Positions 10,601-20,748 of a stretch of 64,000 bases of DNA are shown here, one piece after another. This DNA is from Zarea fungicola (taxonomy: Eukaryota; Ascomycota; Sordariomycetes; Hypocreales; Cordycipitaceae). The notes beneath the pieces were generated by a model that was not told the origin of the DNA, searched no databases, and was given only the letters and a program-made list of their open reading frames with translations. Where the stretch lies: contig FWCC01000025.1 in NCBI GenBank assembly GCA_900169235.1, forward strand, positions 62,001 to 126,000, in the 5' to 3' direction. The position numbers and the translations under genes are program-made. The stretch's first letter is position 1; every line of letters starts with the position of its first letter.

Positions 10601-13600
10601 CACTCGAGCCAAAGTCTCTTGCAGCGAGACAGTTGGGTGCATCAGATTTGTAGCAACAACAAGATCGTACGAATTCTCAGTAAATCCTTGCTCAGAAGGG
10701 CTCACTGACATATCGAGAATCCTGTAAATGAATCGTTCCGAGTACTCCGAGAAACGCTCCTTGGCTCCAGCGAAGGAGTCTGGCGAAGAGTCCGTATAAG
10801 TATAAGAGTAAAATGCTTGTCCGATACCATCAAGAATAGAGCCCGTGGTAGAGCCCACTCCTGCACCAATCTCTAAAACTTTCATATGAGGGTACCGAAA
10901 TGTGATCTGATGTGCTACAGATCCCATCTGTTCCAGCAGGTCGCTATTCACAAGTTCTCTAGACAGTCGATGAAGGAAATCATGCTCGAGCTGAAGAACA
11001 TCGGAGATTGCCGTCTCGCCACGGACGAGAGGAATCATGTTATCTCCAATTGCGCAAATTGCGCGAGAAATGAATGAATTGGCGTCCAGCTTGGCGCGGG
11101 TATTGTCGATGCTATCATTCAGCCACTCACTCGTGCAAACTTGATGCGTGTCCGCTTGGACGCTCTGTATAACATGGTTGAACCAACGCACGATCTTTTC
11201 TCCAGATGGGCAGTTTGAAAAGCTATCATTGACAGAGATACTCTCTAATAACTGCTTCATGTACAATATGGTGAGGTGCTCCTGAATTTTGGCCTCCTGG
11301 CTGAACTCAGTGGTAGATGGTACCTTGGATGCCATGACAGTAGGACATAGTGGCCCCCAAATAACTTCAGAAAACATGAGACGGTCGTCTACGGCGGTAG
11401 GAGCCATCAGAGGCGAGACCTTTACACCATCAAATTGAATAGCACAATTCCCAGCCCTGTCAAAGATTGCCGCATCACCTTCTACACCACTCTGGTCGGC
11501 GTCGGTGACTCGTGCGTCAAACTCGACTCTATCGTCAGACAAGCCACGAGATCCGCCAAAGAAGGGATTAATGGCGATTCTGGAGATGCCAGTCGGAACA
11601 AAAAGTGTGTAGAGTCTGCCATCATGGCATTCTCCAATGGCGGTGAGAAATCCCTGAAGAAGTGTATCCATCATGGCTGGATGTACGATAAGAGAGCTAT
11701 CGGCGTCCATTGCGGCAGCATTCATCATGAATCCGCTCGCCAGATCCTTTTTTCTGCTGCACTTGGTAATGCCGCGAAATAAATCCTCGTAGCCATACCC
11801 AAACTCCTTCAGGTAGGAGTAGAGTTCGTCAACGTCTACCTCACTAAGATTTGGATGCGGGCTGTTTCTAGAGGGCAGAAGGGATCGATTCTGGTCGCCG
11901 AATGTCATCTCTATACTTCCATGAGCACAGCGGCGAAAAACTCCGGCAAAAGCAGCATGGCAGGAAAACTCGGCCGTTGCGCTTGAGTGTGAGGCGCTGG
12001 TTTGCCAATTTTGGACTTTGAAAAGGATCTCTACATCAGCCGATAGCGAGGAGCTATCTTTCAAGGCGATGGCATTGTCGATCTGCAGATTATGTAGCTG
12101 GATCAGACGCAGCGATCGGGTGCCAGCAATTATGGCTGCGGCCTCAACCGCCATCACAATGTATCCGGTCGCAGGGAAGACGATTTGAGATTCAATCTTG
12201 TGACCGCTCAGCCACGGAATCTCGGATGGGCGCAAGTAGTTCCTCCAACACCATTCTCCGTCCGTTGCGTAGGTGGTCGGCGTTCCAAGCAGCAAATGGG
12301 GGGCTTGCGATTTATAGGCAAACGCAGCGGAGACTCGAGACTCAGCCCAGTACGACTTTGCATGATCAAATGGATATGTAGGGAGGCTTTTCATCGCTGC
12401 TATCATGGAACTCGGACAGCTGCCAGACAGTTCCGCATAAGAGTGCAAACTGCAAGAAGCTGGTCCAGCAATAGCCCAGAATGAGCCAAGAGCTGCGGCA
12501 AAACAGTCTAGTCCACTTTCTCCACGAGTAAGAAGCGATATGTACGGTATGTTGGCAGAGTTGGCACTCGGTAAGCTGTCTGCCAGGGTTTGCCTCACCG
12601 GGCCCTTGAGCGCTGCATGAGGTCCCATCTCGACAACAAGATCTGGGGTGAAAGCTTGCACCGCTTCTTTTACTGCTTGAGTGAAGCAGACGGGCTCCAG
12701 CATGTTATCCACCCAATACGAAGCCTGCAAGGGTTCCAGTTCTGAGTGGCCAATTTCTCGCCCTTGTTTTAGGCTTGAGAACCACCTCGTGGACCGAGAA
12801 GCTTGGACCTTGATATCGGCGCTTTGCAAGGCCATTAGGTAGGCCTTGGAACATGGCTTCATGTGATGAGAATGGTAGGCCTTGTCAACTTTGAGAACTC
12901 TTACAAACTTCTGCTGGCTCTTTAGAAGATCCGCAATCTTGTCAATGGCATCGGAGTCGCCCGAGAGTGTCACACTCTGTGGTGAGTTGAATGCGGCAAT
13001 ATTAACACGCCCACGGAACTCCCGTTGGTTGCACAGATCTCTTGCCTCGCTCACACCCATCCCTGCAGCGGCCATCGCACCGGAATGCCTACCTGAACCA
13101 GCCAATTTGGCCACCAAGCCTCGCAGGTGCGCAATTCGAATGGCGTCCACCGCAGAGATGACACCTGCAGCATACGCAGCGGCAATCTCCCCTGAAGAGT
13201 GACCTGCGACGGCTGATATGCTGAAACCGATTTCCCGTAGTAGATTAACTTGTACAATTTGCAAGGCAGTGCACAGTGGCTGTGAGATGGCGGCCTCACT
13301 CAGACGGGAAAAGTCTTCTGCCGCTGCAATTTCGTCCATCAACAAATAATTTGGACGGTACTGGGATGGCAGGCCATCAAGAGAGTCTTGCAGCTCGTCA
13401 AGCCATCGCTCAACTTGAGGTAAGGCAAGTATGAGGTCTATGCCCATGCAGGGCTATTGAGAGCCCTGGCCGGTGAAGATGGCCAGGACTTGTTTAGGGC
13501 CAGAGCCAGTCTTCTGGATCATGGATGACAACGGATTGCCCTTTTCTTGTCTTTTCGCTAATTCCGCATCAATTTTGCTGTGTAGGTCCTGAGTGGATGA

Positions 13601-15286
13601 CGCATGGATGAGAAACTTGTGAGTGAAAACGTCTCGTCAGGAAAAGAGGTGAATGGCAAGGTGAATATAGTCGGTATCGTTATAAGACGAGAGATAGTGA
13701 CTCCAAGAATGAAGTAGAGCAGCAAGACTTTGCTCAGATGACGCCGAAAACACGAAAGGAAGTGGCACAGCAGCCAATGTTGTCTGTCCATCGCTGGGGC
13801 AGCCCTGGTCATTCTTTGAGACCACACCGTCGTAGCTTTCAAGGATTGCGTGAGCATTTGTGCCACCGAAGCCGAATGAATTAACAGATACTCGACGCGG
13901 CACGCCTTCAGGGAGCTCCGGCCAAGGCTGCCATTTAGTCGCGACACACAAGTTGTGATAGAAAGCCTCAATCTTGGTGTTGAGCACATCAAAGTGAAGA
14001 TTTGGGGTAATGAAACCATGCTGAATTGACATGGAGGCTTTTAAAAGCCCGGCCAATCCTGCTGCTCCCTCAGTATGGCCAATGACAGTCTTAACAGACC
14101 CAACGAGTAGTTTATCCCTTGTAGTACCGTTTACTTTTGCCTCTGCTGGTGGGAGATGTCCATTTATGCAATTCATCCCGGAGTTTGTTGTTGGCAAATC
14201 ATTAACGGCGCCGTTTACTTTTGTGTCTGTGGCTGGATTCACCTTGCCACTGCCATTGAATTTTTCATTTGGCGATGGGAAGAAGACCTCAGCAATAGCG
14301 CTAGCTTCTTGAGGGTCTCCGGCCTGCGTTCCGGTACTGTGAGCCTCAAAGTACTGGCAGCGACCCTCTAGCACATCCGGCCTTAGCCCAGCCTTTGCGT
14401 ACGTTGATCGGATAAGCCGCGCCTGTGCCTCTCCGGAAGGCATGGTGATTCCCTTTGTACGCCCATCTTGGTTTATATTGGTCTCTCGAATGACACTCTC
14501 GATGTGGTCGCCGTCCGCAATCGCATCAGAAAGCCTTTTGAGAACAACTGCGGCGATGCCTTCACCGCGAGCGTAGCCGTCAGCATTGGCATCCCACATT
14601 TTCCCGCTCCCAGTTGGAGAGAGCATATTCAGAGGGGAGGCAAAGATGAAGAAAGCCGGGGCCATGATAAGATTTGTGCCGCAGGCCACGGCCATTCGGC
14701 AACTACCCTCTCGAAGAGCCTGAACTGCTAGGTGGACTGCCACCAAGCTTGAGGAGCAGGCTGTATCTATTGTCATTGACGGCCCGTTCCAGTCGAAATA
14801 GTATGATAGTCGGTTGGATAGGTTGTTGCGGGCGACACCGGTTGGTGTGTACTGTGGCGCGTGATCTGTATCTCTGAGGAGAATTTGGTTATAGTCATCG
14901 AACATAGTTCCACAAAATGCTCCTGTTGAAGAGCCTTGGAGGGATGACGGCCGGATTCCAGCTCTTTCAATGGCCTCATACACAGTCTCGAGCAGAAGAC
15001 GCTGTTGCGGGTCAATGCCCTCGGCCTCCATTGCAGAGATGTTGAAGAAAGATGCATCAAAGCACCGAATGTCTTCGGACAGGAAGTATGCATTTTGAAT
15101 ATCAGTGGTGCCGTGATGCTTACTGTCGGGGTGGTAGAATGCGTCAACGTTGAAGCGGTCCGTCGGCACTTTGGAGGACAAGTCGACGGGTTCCCTCAGC
15201 AGCGACCAGAATGTAGACGGCGATGACGCTCCACCGGCGAATCTGCAGCCAGAGCCGATAATTGCTATAGGTTCATTAGAAGTCAT
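7625..15286 (-). pseudogene. LovB/PKS-NRPS-type reducing polyketide synthase, disrupted
   Basis: About 2,530 codons encoding KS-AT-DH-CMeT-(inactive ER-like region)-KR-ACP and ending after the ACP with no condensation domain. [15 protein letters not shown] with the active Cys, [12 protein letters not shown] and VIGHTEG (codons ~4-485). AT: FTGQGSQ start and GHSSG nucleophile (~605-920). DH: SGHKIESQIVFPATGY and a MDTLLQ Asp motif (~985-1280). CMeT: VLEIGAGVGSTTG (~1470). KR: YLLVGMTGNLG, GSISG, SAYAAAN (~2170-2350). ACP: LGVDSLIAVEL. A 53-nt intron (8569..8621) joins LFLAM to DVTDK. Lesions in the otherwise continuous frame are TGA at 13637-13639, where an Arg is expected before RDVF; TAG at 13454-13456, where the AT motif GQGSQW expects Trp; and a +1 frameshift near 8164-8166 between KR and ACP. 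No cis ER or separate trans-ER gene is visible. Product unknown; a methylated reduced polyketide would be expected from a functional copy. Confidence 0.85.
8569..8621 (-). other. Intron in PKS KR domain
   Basis: A 53-nt GTGAGT...AG intron splits the ATG codon of the LFLAM/DVTD segment. Removing it restores the typical PKS-NRPS-type KR sequence across the junction. Confidence 0.8.
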
Positions 15287-15938
15287 TTCAAATCTAATGA
15301 TATATCACAATAAAAATGGATGGAAAGTGGTCGTAACAGCGGAATGAGAGTTATTTGAGGTGATTGAGAGCAGGGGGAATCTGTCCCGGCTAATTTGCCT
15401 ATATAATTCTTCAAAATCGGTGATGATGGTGATCAAGTAACCTCTTTGTGATTAAAATAAGCACTTGTAATTTATTTGTCGTTTGTTCTTGTCAGAGATG
15501 AGCGAGAACATTCTATTCGCTGGTTTTCTTTGCCACCACCTCGACTGAGCTAAAAAAAAAAAAAAAAATACCCGAGCTCACTTAATGTGATACAAGCGAG
15601 GATTTTGTACTGATACATCAAGTACATCAATCCGTATCCCGGTGATTTATGCGAGTATGATATCTTCCGAGTCTGGGCTGTCGTATCTGCACCGGTGGAG
15701 TTTCAGCTCGATGATGTCGTTGCGTATTGCCAATCTTAGTTGACAGTAAAACATGTGTTAGATGACGGACACACTGAATAGGTAGCAATGTGGAGAAGAG
15801 GAGGGATCTCTCGTGTGACGACCGGGTTGCCCACGTGTAGGTTCAGAAGCAGAGGCTATATTTCCAAAATGCTTTCACGTCCGCAACTGCAAATCACGAC
15901 AGCCGAATGGGAATGATCATCTGATTTCACAAAAAAAC
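15287..15938. promoter_or_regulatory. Divergent promoter between PKS and DUF4188 gene
   Basis: About 650 bp separate two divergently transcribed cluster genes, so both promoters must lie here. A 17-A homopolymer run is present at about 15554-15570. No specific regulator site can be identified with confidence. Confidence 0.5.
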
Positions 15939-17057
15939 ATGAACTTCCAGCTTCCTTCTAATGCTTTATCCAGCCCACCTCGGAGGAATATCAACGATGC
16001 TGTCAAGGTCACACGTTACTCGGTCAGTTCGCAAAATTGGACTATGAAAATGTTTTCAGGTAGGCTTTCATGGCTGACTTGAGCAAACTTGGTACAGATC
16101 GTCCGCGATGGCTTCAAGTTGACAACATGGCTTGCACTTGGTGCTTCCATACAGTCAATCATCTCATTTCTGTTGCCTCCCGTCTGTGCTGCGGCTCCTG
16201 TGACTATACTGTTAACGTATCGATTCCTACGCACTGTTCTTTCCCATAACGGCTTAATCAATCATAAACAGATGGACGGAGTGCTACTGGAAAAACACTG
16301 CGTGCCAGCGTCTAACACGGAAGTCAACCCATTCGCACAGCCTTCAGGACAGCAAGTAGCCGTCCTCATCTTGGCTGCACGATCAAACCAGTGAGCAATG
16401 TCTGGCTAGCTATATCAAATTCTGCGCTGACTAGCATTTGTAGTGCTCTGGGCATCTTTGGACCTGGCTATCGAGACGTCTCTAGCTATATAAATGACAT
16501 GGTTGAAGATCTGTGGGAGAATGCAGTGGCCCATGGTTGTAAGTATTTTATCTCGATTTATGACTTTTTAGTACTATGCTAAACGGCAGTGCAGTCCTTG
16601 GTCAAACAACCTGGTTAGCTGCGAATGAGCGTCACACCAACAACCAAGTCATGGTGATATGCTACTTCCAGTCCATGGAGCAGCTGCATCGTTATGCCCA
16701 TGGGTCTCTGCATCGTCAAGCCTGGCGCTGGTGGAATAAAATCACTGCAACCCACCCACACTTGAGCATCATGCATGAGATGTACCACGCACAAGAAAAC
16801 AACTGGGAAAACATATTCATCAACAATCATATGACTGGAATTGGTGAGTCGTCTTTGAAATGTGCAACCAGTTCATGTCGTTAACTCGCAATGGTTCAGC
16901 TTCCATGCAAGCCATGCCCAGCCTCGATGGTGGAAACCGCTTGCCACTGGTTGATGCCAGTCGGGGCAGAATGCAGACTCAAATGGGTCGACTAGGGTGC
17001 GGGGATGGCAAAGAGAATGAAAATTATGGTCTTTCGCCGTACAGCCCGCTTCATTAG
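15939..17057 (+). CDS. DUF4188-domain protein with N-terminal membrane segments
   Basis: Five exons give 292 residues: 15939..16022, 16098..16390, 16444..16538, 16595..16843 and 16900..17057. Introns are 75, 53, 56 and 56 nt, all phase-consistent. After a soluble N-terminus there is a hydrophobic stretch (TTWLALGASIQSIISFLLPP and the following AAAPVTILLTYRFL), suggesting membrane attachment. The DUF4188 core follows: VAVLILAARSNHALGIFGPG, then GFLGQTTWLAANERHTNNQ, HRYAHGSLHRQAWRWW and NHMTGIG. DUF4188 proteins resemble small heme-independent monooxygenase-type ferredoxin-like folds and often sit in fungal metabolite loci; the reaction is unknown. An in-frame TGA at 16080-16082 lies inside the first proposed intron (GTCAGT donor, gctgac branch, TACAG acceptor). 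If that intron is not real, the gene is broken there. It is divergent from the PKS. Confidence 0.75.
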
Positions 17058-18210
17058 ATTGTTTACCACGCATAGTGAGCAACGTGGACTCGGGCTTGGT
17101 GTTTCAGCCTAAAAATACCACCAAGTAGTCAACGTCCTAACAAAGATGCTGCCAGTTTGAAGCCAGGGACACCTCCATAGAGGACACCACCAATATAGGC
17201 CGTGCCACCGATGTCTGTGCATTACTTTGCGTGACTCTTATCTCAGGTTTCAGAGGTACAATTCAGACAGTGTGTGGATTATACTAGCCATCCCGGCTTC
17301 GTTCACATATGTGGTGTACTTCATAAGGCAGCTCGTATAGCAGCCAAGCCAACTGTAAAACAACAAGAGATGGGCCGGCATCCGTGCGCTCTTTTTTCTT
17401 TGTGCTCATGTAGTGCCTCCTTCAGCCAGACACAGCTATGCTTGCCAGTCATATTATTAGATTATTGCATTTAGAGATGTATCGCTCGGCAAACGTTTTA
17501 ACTGGTTATGATATCGGTAACAATCCTCCGAACAAGATGGGTACTGTTGAGGCGCATAGGGCGTCGAACTTGTGCCACATCTCAGCCTACAGTAGTGCGA
17601 CGGTATTACCAATATTATTACCAACTTGAATAAATAAACACCCATTCGTATGCGGCAAGGATCTAGTAATTCACTAGCCACTGGTTTAAATCAACGCTTC
17701 GATATATGGACATTGGCCAAATTATCCCGGTGTTTGGGTATGATGATTTTACCTTTTCACGCACTGAAGAGATGTTGCAGGGCAAGTGGAGCGTTCACCT
17801 AGCAAGGATACGAGCTACCGGGAACGGCACGATCCGGCCTGTGGCTTGTAGCCAGTGACGATCGGCTTGAATGCCGGTTGCACTACTCCGTACATGTGCA
17901 GCAAATGACATGGCGTCGTTCAATAGTGCACTGGATAGTGTACATTCAAATGGACATTGCTAGAATACCACGGCGCGGTAAGTAGGCTAAATAAAGCAAG
18001 CTACATGCTTTACTATCTGCGCAGAGATTAGAGTCTCGTGCACTATCATACATGTCGGCGCATTTTCTCACAAGTAGACGAGTTGAAATTGAGGCACTCG
18101 AGCGTGTTGTCAAAATGATCCGTGTATCTTTCAAGGTGACATCCAGCTGCTTGACTCTATAAACGGAACACCATGGAAGTCTGCTCCATTCATCGCCTGC
18201 ATGATTCTGG
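17058..18210. other. Intergenic, convergent 3' ends
   Basis: The DUF4188 gene (+) and the acyl ligase (-) converge here. Only short, non-conserved ORFs are present and no tRNA or repeat was recognised. Confidence 0.5.
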
Positions 18211-20095
18211 CTAACATGGAGTTCTCTTGATACAAGTGGAATCAATGTATCGAATCACTTGGAGTATCAGATCAGTTCTTGACACCTTTTCTACCCGTGT
18301 TCGTGGCCATGCACTTAGCCCCAGTTGCTGGAGACTTGTCACCCCACCGATGTGGTAGCTTGGTCCAAGGCTTTTTACAATGCTGTCCACTTCTGACATG
18401 GCTACTTCTTCGCCAATATTTGTCTTCTCAAAGACTACGTATGGCACCTCTGCTCCGTCAGAAACTGGAACGCCAACAACCAGCACCTATGTCGCAGTTA
18501 GTGACGCGCTTCGGCAGTCCTGAAAGATCATGCGGTTCCAAGCATACCCGATCTCTGAAACTCGTCATTAGATGGTCTTCAAGGGTGGAGGGGAACACAG
18601 GCCCCTCCTTGGTCCTGATTATATCTTGGCTCCTACCAAGAATGTAGAGTAGACCGCTCTCATCCATGACGGCAACGTCACCTGTCCGGAACCATTTGCC
18701 ACCCACATCCACGTATTCATTTGATCGGTCCATAGCACCCATGTAGTTGCTAAAAACGGCGTCGCCACCAACATGCATCTCACCCAGCACACCGCGCCGA
18801 ACAATCTGCCCGTCTTCAGCGACGATCCTGACGCGTGCACCGGGCATAACGGTGCCTGAGGAGACAGCACCCATATGCGTCGGGGGGTTCGTCGGGAATG
18901 ATACTGGCCACCCAAGCACGCCCACTGCTTCTGACATGCCCCATATCGGATAGAGTGGTGTACTTGGAACTACCCTTTGCAGGTCCTTGATCTCAGCTGC
19001 TGTCACCACAGCGCCAGTGACGAAAACACTACGGAGAGATTTGACTTTTTCCATGGAGAAATCTGGAGCTGTGAAGATCTGTCGAATATATTCCGGCATA
19101 TGGCCTATGATGGATACTCTATATCTCTCAATGGCATGTAGAGTGGAGCTGGGAGAAAACTCCCCGGCTGGTATGACGACCGCACCAGCATTATGCCAGC
19201 AATAGTATAGCATACCAAATGCCACGGTCTGTGAGTTTGATGTGATAACAGCCGAGACAGGAGTAGGTGCCGGCGTCGGGCCAGCCTTTGGAGGGGTTCT
19301 GGTTGCCGTGCTAGCGAGAAGAGTTCGGACTGTCTTTTGGACGCACTTTGGCAGGCCAGATGATCCACTGGTAAAGATGGTGGAGACAATTCTATCAAGA
19401 CTATCAGATGCAGGATTTGCCCTGATGGGAGTTTCATCATTCGCAAAGCGCGTCGCTGCAATGTCACATAGGCTCAGCCAGCCCTGCCGTGGAGTCGATA
19501 CGGGCCCAAGACATAGTCCCAAGAACGGTGTCACGGTCTTGTCCCGAATTCCATCGATCCTGGCAGCATCTGCGTCATGTTCCACCACGATGCTGGAAGG
19601 CGTCAGCAACTGCAGGCATCGATGCAGCTCAGCCTCAGTGTCCGGCCTGAGAAGGGTCTGGGACAGGCCGGCACTGTTGTAGCAACTCAGCGCCGCCACC
19701 CACACCAAAAGGGCCCATTCCGAGCCACTCGGGATGAGGTAGGCCACAGTTGAATTGGGCATTATTACTTGCTCTTCAAAGACGGCTGCAAGTCGGGTTG
19801 CCCCACGCAGGAGCTGTGTATAGCTCCAAGTCAGACAATCTGCCGATGGAGTGGACGGTCCAACGAGCCCTTTCAAATGATCAACAGGTTGCTGTGCCAC
19901 AATCAGCGCTGTTTTATCCGCAGAGAGTTCCATTCCACGCTGCAGAAGTGACCATGCGGAATTGCCCGCGAAGGGCCGTGGTGGACCGCCGTCCAGTTGG
20001 GCGAGCGAGCTCTCTTGCTTCTCGCTGGATGCTGCTCCATTTGACAACTTGGGCACTGACAAATTGGCCACGTCCTGCATTTTGATGAATAGCAA
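18211..20095 (-). CDS. AMP-dependent acyl-CoA ligase / adenylate-forming enzyme
   Basis: Two exons, 20095..18548 and 18486..18211, with a 61-nt phase-0 intron (GTATGC donor, cactaac branch, acceptor 18487), give about 607 residues. ANL-superfamily motifs are in order: TIFTSGSSGLPK (P-loop, A3), IWGMSEAVG (A5), KWFRTGDVAVMDE (A7), GRSQDIIRTKEG (A8), and a C-terminal domain with WPRTRVEKVSRTDL carrying the expected catalytic Lys. No carrier-protein or reductase domain is attached. Splicing replaces the read-through end with VLVVGVPVSDGAEVPYVVFE, typical of the mobile C-terminal domain. Between the DUF4188 gene and the MFS gene, it probably activates a carboxylic acid (a polyketide product or side-chain acid) for the cluster. 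Unlike its PKS and MFS neighbours it shows no lesion. The substrate cannot be inferred. Confidence 0.85.
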
Positions 20096-20748
20096 AAACT
20101 GGTGGGATGAGTCTGGTGAAAAATCCAGTTTGAGCAGAGCAAGTCAATAATCGTTTCGTGAAACACGGCGTGAAGCTTTATATGCATATGCCTAGTCAGC
20201 GTTCCGTTCTGTTACCACGGAGACAACACATCGGAGTGACCATCTTTCCGACAATTGCCATGGTTACCGAGATAAGAAGACTATTTGCACACAAGTGGAA
20301 ACGAGACTTCGAGACGCTGGAGGACAGCACATGCCGGTTACAACACTGAGCCGCAAGGTGGGTAAGATGACACAAATCGGGTTGTTAGTTCAATGCAAAA
20401 GATAGTAATGCAAGACAGTGTTTGGCTGGGCTAGTATTTGGGTTGTAGGCTTGCACTATCACAGAGGCATAAAAGAGACCTTCTCAGCCCTAGAATCGCA
20501 ACACCATCTTTGTGCCACGTCGGATAAAATACTTGGTAGAGACAAGCAGATTCGTACCGGTACAAGTTGGTACATCGTGTTACATAGCCTTATCTCGCCA
20601 GGGGCGGCGAATAAATGTTCTCGGAATAGTTCTCCAGTAGCTAAGTCTACGTTGACCGCCCCCCGGTATCGGGAAATTCAGGTTTGCTCTACTTCTCTCA
20701 CCATCTAATGGTAGTCTCTAATCCTACATCCACACACACAGCTTGATA
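20096..20748. promoter_or_regulatory. Divergent promoter between acyl ligase and MFS gene
   Basis: About 650 bp lie between two divergent cluster genes, a common shared-promoter arrangement. No named binding site is asserted. Confidence 0.45.

Noticed and set aside
16080..16082. TGA in the DUF4188 gene as a definite nonsense mutation
   Set aside because: A 75-nt phase-keeping intron with good donor, branch and acceptor covers it; kept only as a question.
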